DNA from: Catenulispora sp. MAP5-51
GTDB lineage: Bacteria; Actinomycetota; Actinomycetes; Streptomycetales; Catenulisporaceae
DNA length: 64,000 bases
Direction: 5' to 3'
NCBI RefSeq assembly: GCF_041261205.1
Contig: NZ_JBGCCH010000004.1
Location: 124,001 to 188,000 of the forward strand
The position numbers were made by a program, and so were the translations under genes. Below the pieces are notes generated by a model, which saw only the letters and a list, made by a program, of their open reading frames with translations, did no database searches and had not been told where the DNA came from. Positions 50,512 to 59,510 of this stretch are shown here, piece after piece. Every line of letters starts with the position of its first letter. Position 1 is the stretch's first letter.

Positions 50512-51177
50512 ATGCCCCTCACCCGCGACGAGATGGCCGCCCGTGCGGCGCGCGAGCTCCGCGACGGCTCCTACGTCAACCTCGGCATCGGCCTGCCGAC
50601 GCTGATCCCCGGCCACCTCCCGCCCGGTGTCGAAGTGGTCCTGCAATCGGAGAACGGCATCCTGGGCCTCGGCCCCTATCCCGCTGCCGAAGCCGTCGAC
50701 CCCGACCTCATCAACGCCGGCAAGGAGACCGTCACGGTCCGGCCCGGGGCCAGCTTCTTCGACTCGGCCACCTCCTTCGGCATGATCCGCGGCGGCCACA
50801 TCGACACCGCCGTGCTCGGCGCGATGCAGGTCTCGGCCGGCGGGGACCTGGCGAACTGGACCGTCCCGGGCAAGCTGGTCAAGGGCATGGGCGGCGCGAT
50901 GGACCTGGTACACGGCGCGCGGCGGGTGCTGGTGGTGATGGAGCACACTGCGAAGGACGGCTCCCCGAAGCTGCTCCAGGAGTGCACGCTTCCCCTGACC
51001 GGCAGGGGTGTCGTCGACCGCGTCATCACCGACCTGGCGGTCCTCGACGTGACGCCCGAGGGCTTCCGGCTGGTCGAGCTGGCGCCGGGTGTCGGCGTCG
51101 AGGAGGTGATGGCCAACACCGCGGCGCCCCTCGATGTGGCGGTGGCCCACATTTCGGGGCCCGTAACGCGCACTTAA
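50512..51177 (+). CDS. scoB: 3-oxoacid CoA-transferase subunit B
   Basis: 221 residues. Family motifs [11 protein letters not shown] and [12 protein letters not shown], where Glu48 in SENG is the catalytic residue carrying the CoA thioester. It acts with ScoA. The start ATG 50512 sits 1 nt after the ScoA stop. A leucine-pathway (Liv-type) transporter begins 10 nt downstream, which may be one polycistronic unit. Confidence 0.93.
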   Translation: MPLTRDEMAARAARELRDGSYVNLGIGLPTLIPGHLPPGVEVVLQSENGILGLGPYPAAEAVDPDLINAGKETVTVRPGASFFDSATSFGMIRGGHIDTAVLGAMQVSAGGDLANWTVPGKLVKGMGGAMDLVHGARRVLVVMEHTAKDGSPKLLQECTLPLTGRGVVDRVITDLAVLDVTPEGFRLVELAPGVGVEEVMANTAAPLDVAVAHISGPVTRT

Positions 51178-51187
51178 CGTTCCGGCC

Positions 51188-52429
51188 ATGCATTCCACCA
51201 GCATCCTGCCGGGACTCAGAATTTTGCACAGATACAGCGCCGCCGCCATAGCCGCCGCGGCCATCGCGGCCCTGGCCGCGTGCGGGAGCCCGAGCAAGGC
51301 GGCCGGCGGGTCGTCGGGCGGCGGCTCCTCCTCCGGGGCCTCCGGCGCGCCGATCAAGGTCGGCCTCGTCTACTCCGAGACCGGCGCCCTCGCCGACTAC
51401 GGCAAGGACTACTACCAGGGCTTCCTGGCCGGCCTCGACTACGCCACGCACGGCACCGACGCCGTGAACGGCCACAAGATCGAGGTGGTCCAGCGCGACG
51501 ACGCGGGGGACCCGACCAAGGCGGTCAGCGCCGCCAAGGACCTGATCGGCCAGGGCTACCACATCCTGGCCGGGTCCACCGCCTCCGGCGTCGCGCTCCA
51601 GGTGGCGCCGCTGGCCGCGCAGAACAAGGTGCTGTTCATCTCCGGCCCGGCCGCGACCGACGAGGTCACCGGCCTGAACAAGTACACGTTCCGGTCGGGC
51701 CGCGAGACGTATCAGGACATCGCCACCGCCGCGTCCTTCGTCGGCGACCTGACGAACAAGCACGTCACCGTCCTGGCCCAGGACAGCGCCTTCGGCCAGG
51801 CGAACGTCGCGGCGGTGAAGGCGGTGCTCGGCGCCAAGGGCGCCAAGGTGGACTCGGTGCTCGCCCCGCCGAGCGCCACCGACCTGACGCCGTTCGCCAC
51901 CCAGGCCAAGAACGCCAAGCCGGACCTGCTGTTCGTGGCCTGGGCCGGCACCACGGCCCAGGCGCTGTGGACCGCGCTGTCGCAGCAGGGCGTCCTGGAC
52001 TCCACGACCACCGTCACCGGCCTGGACGTGCGAGCCTCCTACCCGGTGTTCGCCTCGACCGGCGGCAAGGTGTCCTTCCTGGCGCACTACGTCCCCGACG
52101 GCACCAGCAACGACGCGGCCAAGGCGATGGACGCCTACCTGGCGGCGCATGGCGAGCAGTCGGACCTGTTCAGCCCCGACGGCTTCACCGCCGCGCAGAT
52201 GGTGGTGCACGCCGCGGAGAACGGCGACAGCGACGTCGACGCCATGGTGAAGAACCTGGAGGGCTGGAGCTTCGACGGCATCAAGGGCGCCTACACGATC
52301 CGCGCCTCGGACCACGCGCTGCTGCAGCCGATGTTCCAGGCCAAGCTGGACGGCACCACCCCGACCGTGGTGAAGACCCTGGACCCGAACGAGGTCGCGC
52401 CGCCGGCCAAGAGCTTCCCGGCGAGCTGA
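51188..52429 (+). CDS. Liv-type ABC transporter substrate-binding lipoprotein
   Basis: 413 residues. Signal peptide with lipobox LAACGS (Cys32), a Ser/Gly linker and a LivJ-like domain: IKVGLVYSETGALADYGKDYYQGF, then GHKIEVVQRDDAGDP, and LFVAWAGTTAQALWTALSQ. This family binds branched-chain amino acids, urea, amides, or small carboxylic acids. Substrate not readable. The gene begins 10 nt after scoB and is followed by livG-, livF-, livH- and livM-type genes with 2-nt or overlapping junctions. Confidence 0.88.
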   Translation: MHSTSILPGLRILHRYSAAAIAAAAIAALAACGSPSKAAGGSSGGGSSSGASGAPIKVGLVYSETGALADYGKDYYQGFLAGLDYATHGTDAVNGHKIEVVQRDDAGDPTKAVSAAKDLIGQGYHILAGSTASGVALQVAPLAAQNKVLFISGPAATDEVTGLNKYTFRSGRETYQDIATAASFVGDLTNKHVTVLAQDSAFGQANVAAVKAVLGAKGAKVDSVLAPPSATDLTPFATQAKNAKPDLLFVAWAGTTAQALWTALSQQGVLDSTTTVTGLDVRASYPVFASTGGKVSFLAHYVPDGTSNDAAKAMDAYLAAHGEQSDLFSPDGFTAAQMVVHAAENGDSDVDAMVKNLEGWSFDGIKGAYTIRASDHALLQPMFQAKLDGTTPTVVKTLDPNEVAPPAKSFPAS

Positions 52430-52431
52430 CG

Positions 52432-53145
52432 ATGGGCGACGTCCTCTCACTGACCGGGCTGTCCTGGACAGTCGGCGGCTCGGCGATCTTGTCCGGTGTG
52501 GACCTCTCGGTCGGCGAGGGCGAGTTCGTCGCGGTGATCGGGCCGAACGGCGCGGGCAAGACCTCGCTGTTCAACCTGGTCAGCGGCCTGAACCGGGCCA
52601 GCGCAGGCCGCATCGCGCTGGACGGCGCGGACATCACCGCCGAGCCGCCGCACAAGCGGGCCCGGCGCGGGATCGGCCGCACCTTCCAGTCCTCCAGCGT
52701 GTTCCCGACCATGACCGTCGCCGAGCACGTGGCGCTGGCCCAGCAGGTCGCGGCGAAGCGGCGCGGGGCGGTCCTGGACCCCCTGGAGCGCGTCCGGCTC
52801 ACCGAGAAGTCTGGCGCCCTCGCCGCCGACCTGTCCCACGGCGACAAGCGCAAGCTGGAGTTGGCCATGCTGCTGGCCTCCGGCGCCGAGCGGCTGCTGC
52901 TCCTGGACGAGCCGATGGCCGGCGTCGCCTCCGGCGACGTCCCCGAACTCGTCGAGGTGATCAGGGCCCTGCACCGCGACGAGGGCCGCACCGTCCTGAT
53001 GGTCGAGCACCACATGGAGGTCCTGCTGGGCCTGGCCGACCGCGTCGCGGTGATGCACCACGGCGCGCTGCTCGCCATCGACACCCCGGAGCGGATCATG
53101 GCAGACCCGCGGGTGCAGGAAGCCTACGTGGGGGACGCGCTGTGA
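52432..53145 (+). CDS. Liv-type ABC transporter ATPase (LivG type)
   Basis: 237 residues. Walker A GPNGAGKTS, signature LSHGDKRKLELAML (of the LivG-type LSxGxxRxLE), Walker B RLLLLDEPMAGVA, and the His of MVEHHMEVLLG. Its Liv-type C-terminal extension (PERIMADPRVQEAYVGD) is present. GTGA overlap with the LivF-type gene at its end; 2 nt separate it from the binding-protein gene. Confidence 0.92.
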   Translation: MGDVLSLTGLSWTVGGSAILSGVDLSVGEGEFVAVIGPNGAGKTSLFNLVSGLNRASAGRIALDGADITAEPPHKRARRGIGRTFQSSSVFPTMTVAEHVALAQQVAAKRRGAVLDPLERVRLTEKSGALAADLSHGDKRKLELAMLLASGAERLLLLDEPMAGVASGDVPELVEVIRALHRDEGRTVLMVEHHMEVLLGLADRVAVMHHGALLAIDTPERIMADPRVQEAYVGDAL

Positions 53146-53897
53146 TCCTCGAACTCGACGACGTCCGCGTCACCCTCGGCGGCTCGCACATCCTGCAGGG
53201 CGTGTCGTTCGCGGTGGCGCCGACCGGCGTCACCGCACTGCTCGGGCGCAACGGCGTCGGCAAGACGACGACGGTCAAGGCGATCCTCGGCCTGGTCCCG
53301 CGCACCGGCCGCATCGATTTCGCCGGCGGCCCGGTGCACCGGCTGCGCACGCACGAGATCGTGCGGCGCGGCATCGGCTACGCGCCGGAGGACCGCTGCG
53401 TCTTCGCGAAGCTGACGGTGACGGAGAACCTGGCGCTGGCCGAGCGGCGCGGCTCGAAGCACGCCTACGACCTGGTCTACGAACTCTTCCCCGAGCTCAA
53501 GACGCGCGGCGCGCAGGCCGCCGGCACCCTGTCCGGCGGCCAGCAGCAGATGGTCGCGATCGCGCGCACCCTCCTGAACGACAACCGCCTGATCGTGGTC
53601 GACGAACCGACGAAGGGCCTGGCCCCGAAGGTGGTGACCGAGGTGGCGGAGGTGCTCGAGCGCGCCGCCGAGCGCGTGCCGATGCTGCTGGTCGAGCAGA
53701 ACCTGGCGCTGGTGCGCCGGCTCGCCGGCGACGGCGTGGTGCTGGCGGCCGGGCAGGTGGTGCACCGCGGGCCGGTGCGCGACCTGCTGGCGGACACGGC
53801 GCTGACCCAGGAACTGCTCGGCGTCGGGCAGGCGCGCGGCGCGGCTGCCGAGCCGGTTGCCGAGCCGGTCGCCGAGCCGGCGGGCGGTGCGCAATGA
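53142..53897 (+). CDS. Liv-type ABC transporter ATPase (LivF type)
   Basis: 251 residues. Walker A GRNGVGKTT, Q-loop in RRGIGYAPEDRCVFAKLTV, signature LSGGQQQMVAIARTL, Walker B LIVVDEPTKGLAP. It partners the LivG-type ATPase. GTG start overlaps the upstream stop. The C-terminus carries three PVAE-type repeats (EPVAEPVAEPA), encoded by short 12-bp DNA repeats, after the conserved end; such a tail is unusual and likely a slippage product. Confidence 0.92.
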   Translation: MILELDDVRVTLGGSHILQGVSFAVAPTGVTALLGRNGVGKTTTVKAILGLVPRTGRIDFAGGPVHRLRTHEIVRRGIGYAPEDRCVFAKLTVTENLALAERRGSKHAYDLVYELFPELKTRGAQAAGTLSGGQQQMVAIARTLLNDNRLIVVDEPTKGLAPKVVTEVAEVLERAAERVPMLLVEQNLALVRRLAGDGVVLAAGQVVHRGPVRDLLADTALTQELLGVGQARGAAAEPVAEPVAEPAGGAQ

Positions 53898-54769
53898 GCA
53901 CCCTCGTCCTGCTCACCCTCACCGGCCTCGGCCTCGGCGCCCTGTACTTCCTCATCGCCAGTGGCCTGTCCCTGATCTTCGGCCTGATGGACGTCCTCAA
54001 CTTCGCCCACGGCGCCCTGGTCACCGCCGGCGCCTACGCGGCCTGGCGGTTGACCGGCCACCTGCCGTTCGCCGTGGCCGTGGCGGCCGCGATCGCGACC
54101 GGTGCCGTCCTCGCAGCCGTCATCGAGACCGTGCTCATCAGGCCCCTGTACTCCCGGCCCAAGGACCAGATCCTGGTCACCGTTGGCCTCGGCCTCGCGC
54201 TCCCGGCCGTGGTTCAGGGCATCTGGGGCGCCGACGCCCGGCAGCTCCAAGCGCCGAAGCAGCTCGCCGGGACCGTCAGCCTCCTCGGCGCGAAGGTCCC
54301 CACCGACCGCTTCGTCCTGATCGCGGCCGCGGTCGTCGTCCTCGCCGCGCTGAAGCTGTTCCTGGCCAAGACGCGCTACGGGCTCATCGTCCGCGCCGGT
54401 GTCGAGGACCGCGCGATGGTCACCGCGCTCGGCATTGACGTGCGCAAGGCGTTCACCCTGGTCTTCGCGATCGGCGGCGCGCTGGCCGGGCTGGCCGGGG
54501 CGCTCGGCGGCGTCTACTTCGGCAGCGTCTCGCCCGACCAGGGCACCTCGCTGCTGGTGTTCGGGTTCGTGGTCGTGGTGATCGGCGGGATGGGGCGCAC
54601 CGACGGGGTCGCGCTGGCCGCGGCGGCCGTCGGGCTGATCCAGCAGTTCACCAACTACTACGCCGCCTCCGGCCTCGGCGACTTCGCCGCGGTCGCGATC
54701 CTTGCCGTCGTGCTGCTCGTGCGCGGGAACCGGGACGGCATCCAAAGGCTCATCCGGAGGACAGCGTGA
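53894..54769 (+). CDS. Liv-type ABC transporter permease (LivH type)
   Basis: 291 residues with about eight membrane helices. The family's DVLNFAHGALVTAGAYAAW near residues 33-51 and GSVSPDQGTSLLVFGFVVVVIGGMG near the C-terminus are typical of LivH. It forms the channel with the LivM-type permease. ATG overlaps the LivF-type stop (ATGA), and its stop overlaps the LivM-type GTG. Confidence 0.92.
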   Translation: MSTLVLLTLTGLGLGALYFLIASGLSLIFGLMDVLNFAHGALVTAGAYAAWRLTGHLPFAVAVAAAIATGAVLAAVIETVLIRPLYSRPKDQILVTVGLGLALPAVVQGIWGADARQLQAPKQLAGTVSLLGAKVPTDRFVLIAAAVVVLAALKLFLAKTRYGLIVRAGVEDRAMVTALGIDVRKAFTLVFAIGGALAGLAGALGGVYFGSVSPDQGTSLLVFGFVVVVIGGMGRTDGVALAAAAVGLIQQFTNYYAASGLGDFAAVAILAVVLLVRGNRDGIQRLIRRTA

Positions 54770-55923
54770 AGCGCCACGTCAAGCACCTGATCCCGGTCGC
54801 GGTCCTCGCGGTCCTGCTGAGCCTGCCTTACTCGACGCTCCAGATCCCCGGCGTCTTCGACGGCGCCGTCAATACGCCCGGCTCGCTGCAACTGCTCGCG
54901 CTGTGCCTGCTGTTCGCCGGCCTGGCCGTCGGCTACGACCTGCTGTTCGGCAGGCTCGGCCTGATGTCGTTCGGGCACGCGCTTTACGTCGCCGTCGGTG
55001 CGTACAGCGCGGAGCTGGCGATGAAGGACATGCACCTGCCGCTCGCGCTCGCCGCAGTGCTGGCGATCGGGATCGGAGCCGCCGTCAGCACCCTGCTCGG
55101 CGCGGTTTCGCTGAAGGGTGTCGGAAATCTGGGCACGGTCGGGTTCGCCATGGTCACCCTGGCGTTCGCACAGGCCGGCTCCATCCTCGTCAGCCGCGAT
55201 CCGAAGACCACCGGCGGGGAGGAAGGGCTGCCGCTGAGCACCGAGAAGGTGCCCGCGGCGTTCGTCGGCGTCGTCAACACCGTCAACCTGTACTGGCTCG
55301 CGCTGGCCTACCTGGTAGTGGTCTGCGGCGTGGTGTGGTGGCTGACCGGCAGCCGGATCGGCCGGGTCTGGCAGGCGATCCGCGACAACGAGCGGCGCGC
55401 CGAGGTGCTCGGCCTGAACCCGTTCCGCTACCAGCTCGGCGCGTTCGTGCTGGCCGGGACGCTCGGCGCGGCCGGCGGCGTGGTGCACCTGCTGGTCACC
55501 GCCGGCGCCACGCCCGAGACCACGACCACCGACTTCACTTTGGCGCTGCTGGTCATGGTGGTGCTCGGCGGGTCCGGGACGCGCTGGGGCCCGGTGCTCG
55601 GCGGCGTGATCTACACGCTGCTGGACCACCGGCTCGGCGCGGTCGCCACCTCGGACTCGGTGGCGAGCCTGCCGGCGGTGCTGCGGATCCCGCTGTCCCA
55701 GCCGCTGGTGCTGCTCGGTGTGTTGTTCGTGCTGGTGGTCTACGCGGTCCCCGGCGGGCTGGCCGCGCTGCCGCGCCGGCTACGCGGCCGAGACTCCGGA
55801 AGCCTCGGAAGTTCCAGAAGACCCAGAGGCCCCCGAGGACAGCGAGGCGAACAGCACCGGCTCGGCGTGGTCGAGGGCCAGGCGCACGGCGCCCATCCCG
55901 ACCGCGTCGCCTCCGAGCTCTGA
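54766..55923 (+). CDS. Liv-type ABC transporter permease (LivM type)
   Basis: 385 residues, about eight to ten membrane helices. LivM motifs are visible: GRLGLMSFGHALYVAVGAYSA, RIGRVWQAIRDNERRAEVLG and VVLGGSGTRWGPVLGGVIYTLLDHRL. The conserved protein should end near VPGGLAALPRRLRGR; the remaining 40 residues (Arg/Gly/Ser-rich) are encoded by DNA that is antisense to the ROK gene tail. The reading frames of the two converging genes overlap by 144 nt (55780-55923), so this tail may be spurious read-through after loss of the original stop. Confidence 0.85.
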   Translation: MKRHVKHLIPVAVLAVLLSLPYSTLQIPGVFDGAVNTPGSLQLLALCLLFAGLAVGYDLLFGRLGLMSFGHALYVAVGAYSAELAMKDMHLPLALAAVLAIGIGAAVSTLLGAVSLKGVGNLGTVGFAMVTLAFAQAGSILVSRDPKTTGGEEGLPLSTEKVPAAFVGVVNTVNLYWLALAYLVVVCGVVWWLTGSRIGRVWQAIRDNERRAEVLGLNPFRYQLGAFVLAGTLGAAGGVVHLLVTAGATPETTTTDFTLALLVMVVLGGSGTRWGPVLGGVIYTLLDHRLGAVATSDSVASLPAVLRIPLSQPLVLLGVLFVLVVYAVPGGLAALPRRLRGRDSGSLGSSRRPRGPRGQRGEQHRLGVVEGQAHGAHPDRVASEL

Positions 55924-56982
55924 CACCCGCACGTCCGGCGGATACAGGCAGACCTCGCCGAGCAGGGCCTTGATCGGCTCGGTGAGGCGCTCGCCGGTCT
56001 GGGCCAGGCTGCCGCCGATCACCACCAGGTCCGGGTCCAGCGGCGTCACCAGGCTGACCAGCCCTTCGGCCAGCCCCCGGGCGAACGCCTCGAACGCCGC
56101 GGCGGCCTTCTCCTCGCCCGCGGCCGCGCGCTCCATCGCGAACAGCGCGGCCTGCGACGGCGCCCGCAGCTCGCCCGGGTCGGCGGCCATCGCGTAGTCC
56201 ATGACGTGCTGGAACGCCGCCCACCGGCTGTTCGGATGGCCGCCGAGCTCGCCGGCGGCGGCGTGCGAGCCCCGGTAGGGCACCCCGCCGAACAGCAGCC
56301 CCAGCCCGATCCGGCGGCCGGTGTGCAGGTAGAGCACGTTGTCGTGCTCGCAGGCCGCGCCGCGCCAGTGCTCGGCCAGCACCGCCAGCCGCATGTCGTT
56401 CTCGACCAGGACCGGGACCGGCAGCCGCGAGGCCAGCTCGGCCTGCAGATCCACCCCCGACCAGTTGGACAGCGCGACGCTCTTGAGCACCCGGCCCTCG
56501 TTGTCGATGACGCCGGTGGTGCCCACGCCGACCGTGGCCAGCCGGCTCAGCGCTACGTCGGCCGCGCCCGCGGCGCGCTCCAGCACCCGCTGCACGGCGT
56601 TCAGCCGGTCCGCGGCGGACAGCTCGGGGCTCAGGTGCTCCACGGCCCGGCCCGCCACGTCCCCGTCCAGGTCGGCGACCATCGCGGTGACGCCGGAGCC
56701 GCCGATGGCGACCCCGGCGACGTGCGCCGCGGCCGCTCGGAAGGTGTAGCGCCGGGCGGGGCGTCCGCGCTGGCCGTCGGCCACCGCCTCGGCCTCGACC
56801 ACCCAGCCGTTGCGCTGCAGCGAGTCCATGATGACCTCGGTCGTGGCCCGCGACAGCTGCGCGGTCCGGGCCACCTCGGCCAGGGTCGGGGTCCCCGTCT
56901 CGCGCAGCGCGCGCAGCACCGCCACCTCGTTCAGGCTCCGCAGAAAGCTGCCGTCGCCGCTGGTCCGTCGCATGGCGGCCAT
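55780..56982 (-). CDS. ROK family transcriptional regulator
   Basis: 400 residues. A winged helix at about 20-75 (NEVAVLRALRETGTPTLAEVARTAQLSRATTEVIMDSL) is followed by a ROK sugar-kinase-like domain (VAGVAIGGSGVTAMVADLDG, VGVGTTGVIDNEG, VLVENDMRLAVLAEHW, ELGGHPNS, VVIGGSLAQTG). The usual zinc site CxCGxxGC after GELGGH is missing and replaced by NSRWAAFQHVM, so effector sensing may differ. It is divergent from the sugar-transport operon at 57254, which it probably regulates. Start 56982 or 56973; no ribosome site. The C-terminal Ser/Gly tail overlaps the LivM-type gene. Confidence 0.85.
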   Translation of the reverse strand: MAAMRRTSGDGSFLRSLNEVAVLRALRETGTPTLAEVARTAQLSRATTEVIMDSLQRNGWVVEAEAVADGQRGRPARRYTFRAAAAHVAGVAIGGSGVTAMVADLDGDVAGRAVEHLSPELSAADRLNAVQRVLERAAGAADVALSRLATVGVGTTGVIDNEGRVLKSVALSNWSGVDLQAELASRLPVPVLVENDMRLAVLAEHWRGAACEHDNVLYLHTGRRIGLGLLFGGVPYRGSHAAAGELGGHPNSRWAAFQHVMDYAMAADPGELRAPSQAALFAMERAAAGEEKAAAAFEAFARGLAEGLVSLVTPLDPDLVVIGGSLAQTGERLTEPIKALLGEVCLYPPDVRVSELGGDAVGMGAVRLALDHAEPVLFASLSSGASGSSGTSEASGVSAA

Positions 56983-57253
56983 CTTAGGCGGGCGGAGCCG
57001 GGAACGGCAGGTATTTATCCTTGTCACTGTTTTAAAGATGTCCGAGTCATCCCGATTGAAGATCACGGGCCGGTCTCGGAACGGGTACTTTTTCGCGTCT
57101 CGTGCGTGACCCTGCTCGATTAACACTGGTCTCAAGCAAAAACGGCGGCTAGTGTCCCGGATCACGGGAGGCCCGCCTCCCGAACCCACCCCTCACAGCC
57201 CTCTGACAGGCGGCGACGCCGCGGACGGCGCACGAAAACGTTGGGAGACGCGG

Positions 57254-58516
57254 ATGTTCCGAAAGGCGTTGGTGCTGGCCGTCGGCGGGGCTCTGGCCCT
57301 GGCCGCGACCGGCTGTTCCTCCTCGAAGTCCTCGTCTTCCGGACAGGCCGACTCCGGTCCGGTCACCCTGACCTACGGCATCTGGGACCCGAAGCAGAAG
57401 CCCGCGATGCAGGAGATCGCCGACGCGTTCCACGCCTCGCACCCGAACATCACGATCAACATCCAGCTGACGCCGAACGCCGACTACTGGACCAAGCTGC
57501 AGACCGCGGCCGCCTCCGGCACCGCCCCCGACGTCTTCTGGATGAGCACCACGCGCATCGGCCTCTACGCCGGACAGAAGCAGCTGCTGTCGCTGTCGGA
57601 CAAGCCCGGCTTCGACAACAGCCCGTTCCCGAAGTCGCTGAACGACGTCTACACCCTCGACGGCAAGCAGTACGGCATGCCGAAGGACTTCGACACCGTC
57701 GGGCTCTGGTACAACAAGAAGCTTTTCGATGCCGCCGGGGTTAAATACCCGACCGCCAGCTGGACCTGGCAGGACGTGCTCAGCGCGGCCCAGAAGCTGA
57801 ACGACCCCGGCAAGGGCGTGTGGGGCATCGCCTCCCCGGACTGGACGCAGGAGAACCTGTACAACACGATGCTCCAGGCCGGCGGCCAGGCCATCACCCC
57901 GGACCACAAGAAGTCCGGCTTCGACGACCCCAAGAGCATCGCCGGCCTGCAGTACGCGCTGGACTTCGTCACCAAGTACCACGTCTCGCCGACCGCGCAG
58001 CAGATGACCGACACCCAGCCGGACCAGCTGTTCGCCTCCGGCAAGGTGGCGATGTTCGCCGACGGCGACTACGACATGCCCGAGTACAAGGCGGCGCCCG
58101 GCCTGGACGCCGACGTCGCGCCGCTGCCGGCCGGCCCGGACGGCAAGAAGGCGACGGTCATCAACGGCCTGGCGAACGTCATCTACGCCAAGACCAAGCA
58201 TCCGCAGGCGGCCTGGGAGTTCGTCCAGTACCTCGGATCCAAGGACGCCAACGAGATCCAGGCCAAGACCGGCACCGTGATCCCGGCCTACAACGGCCTG
58301 TCCGCGACCTGGGTGGCCTCGACCCCGCAGTACCACCTGCAGTCCTTCATCGACCAGCTGGACGTCGCGGTGCCGTACCCGGTGTCGAAGAACACCGCGG
58401 CCTGGACCACGCCGATGCAGACCACCCTGGACCAGATCTGGGGCGGCAAGCTCGATCTGCAGACCGGCGCCAAGCAGATAGCGGACCAGATGAACGCCGA
58501 ACTGGCCAAGGAGTAG
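57254..58516 (+). CDS. sugar ABC transporter substrate-binding lipoprotein
   Basis: 420 residues. Signal peptide with lipobox ALAATGCSSS (Cys21) and a Ser-rich linker, then a family-1 solute-binding domain: VTLTYGIWDPKQKPAMQEIAD, DVFWMSTTRIGLYAG, KDFDTVGLWYNKKLFDAAGV. It delivers a mono- or oligosaccharide to the permeases that follow. ATG 57254 has GGGAG upstream. The 271-nt divergent gap with the ROK gene (56983-57253) contains an A/T-rich patch at 57010-57060 but no promoter or operator I can define. Confidence 0.92.
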   Translation: MFRKALVLAVGGALALAATGCSSSKSSSSGQADSGPVTLTYGIWDPKQKPAMQEIADAFHASHPNITINIQLTPNADYWTKLQTAAASGTAPDVFWMSTTRIGLYAGQKQLLSLSDKPGFDNSPFPKSLNDVYTLDGKQYGMPKDFDTVGLWYNKKLFDAAGVKYPTASWTWQDVLSAAQKLNDPGKGVWGIASPDWTQENLYNTMLQAGGQAITPDHKKSGFDDPKSIAGLQYALDFVTKYHVSPTAQQMTDTQPDQLFASGKVAMFADGDYDMPEYKAAPGLDADVAPLPAGPDGKKATVINGLANVIYAKTKHPQAAWEFVQYLGSKDANEIQAKTGTVIPAYNGLSATWVASTPQYHLQSFIDQLDVAVPYPVSKNTAAWTTPMQTTLDQIWGGKLDLQTGAKQIADQMNAELAKE

Positions 58517-58520
58517 CCGG

Positions 58521-59510
58521 GTGTCAGCCACCGAATCCCCCTCCGTCGCCGCCGGCAAGGCGGCGCGGGGGGCCGGCCCGGAGCGCGGGCCGGCCCCCCG
58601 GCCGGTCGCCGGCCGGCGCCCCCGCTTCTCCAAGGCGCACATGAAGGAATGGGCCTGGGGCTACGCGATGATCGCGCCCCTGTTCCTCGGCCTGGCGCTG
58701 TTCTACCTGTGGCCGATCGTGCAGTCCGCCTATTTCAGCTTCACCTCGTGGGGCGTCTTCGGCGGCCAGCAGTGGGTCGGCTTCAAGAACTACAGCTCCT
58801 TCATGTCGGACCCGCAGCTGCCGCGTGCGGCCTGGAACACGGTCAAGTACTCGCTGATCGTGCTGGCCGGCATCCCGATGTCGATCGTCTTCGCCGCCCT
58901 GATGAACCAGGTCAGCGGCAAGTACGCGAGCCTGTACCGGATCCTGTACTTCATCCCGGTGGTCACCATGCCGGCCGCGGTCGCGATGATCTGGCGCTGG
59001 CTCTACAACGGCGACTACGGGCTCATCAACTACCTGCTGTCCCTGATCGGGATCCACGGCCCGCACTGGGTGTCCGACGACCGGTACACGATCTGGGCCA
59101 TGGGCCTGGTGGGCATCTGGAGCTCGCTGGGCTACAACATGATCATCTTCGCTGCCGGGCTGAAGAACATCCCGCGCCAGTACTACGAGGCCTCCTCGCT
59201 GGACGGCGCCGGACGGATCCGGCAGTTCTTCTCGATCACGCTGCCCCTGCTGAGCCCCAGCATCTTCTTCGTCTCGGTGCTGTCGGTGATCGGCGGCCTG
59301 CAGATGTTCGACATGGTCCTACTGATGCTCGGCAAGTCCAATCCGGCGCTGGCCGGCAGCAAGACGATCGCCTACCTCTTCTACGAGGACGCCTTCGTCA
59401 CCGGCAACCAGGGCCTGGCCGCGGCCATCGCCGTGGTGCTCACGCTGGTGCTGCTGGTGCTGACCGCGCTCCAGTTCCGGCTGCAGAAGAGGTGGGTCCA
59501 CTATGGGTAG
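58521..59510 (+). CDS. sugar ABC transporter permease (MalF type)
   Basis: 329 residues; after a basic, Pro-rich N-terminus come six membrane helices and the EAA motif YEASSLDGAGRIRQFFSITLP. The GTG start at 58521 has AAGGAG within the end of the binding-protein gene, whose stop is 4 nt away. It overlaps the next permease by 8 nt. No ATPase gene follows, so MsiK-type ATPase sharing is expected. Confidence 0.92.
   Translation: MSATESPSVAAGKAARGAGPERGPAPRPVAGRRPRFSKAHMKEWAWGYAMIAPLFLGLALFYLWPIVQSAYFSFTSWGVFGGQQWVGFKNYSSFMSDPQLPRAAWNTVKYSLIVLAGIPMSIVFAALMNQVSGKYASLYRILYFIPVVTMPAAVAMIWRWLYNGDYGLINYLLSLIGIHGPHWVSDDRYTIWAMGLVGIWSSLGYNMIIFAAGLKNIPRQYYEASSLDGAGRIRQFFSITLPLLSPSIFFVSVLSVIGGLQMFDMVLLMLGKSNPALAGSKTIAYLFYEDAFVTGNQGLAAAIAVVLTLVLLVLTALQFRLQKRWVHYG

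Noticed and set aside
56983-57253. Defined operator or promoter in the ROK/binding-protein gap
   Set aside because: Several A/T-rich hexamers occur, but no pair has acceptable spacing and no convincing inverted repeat was found.
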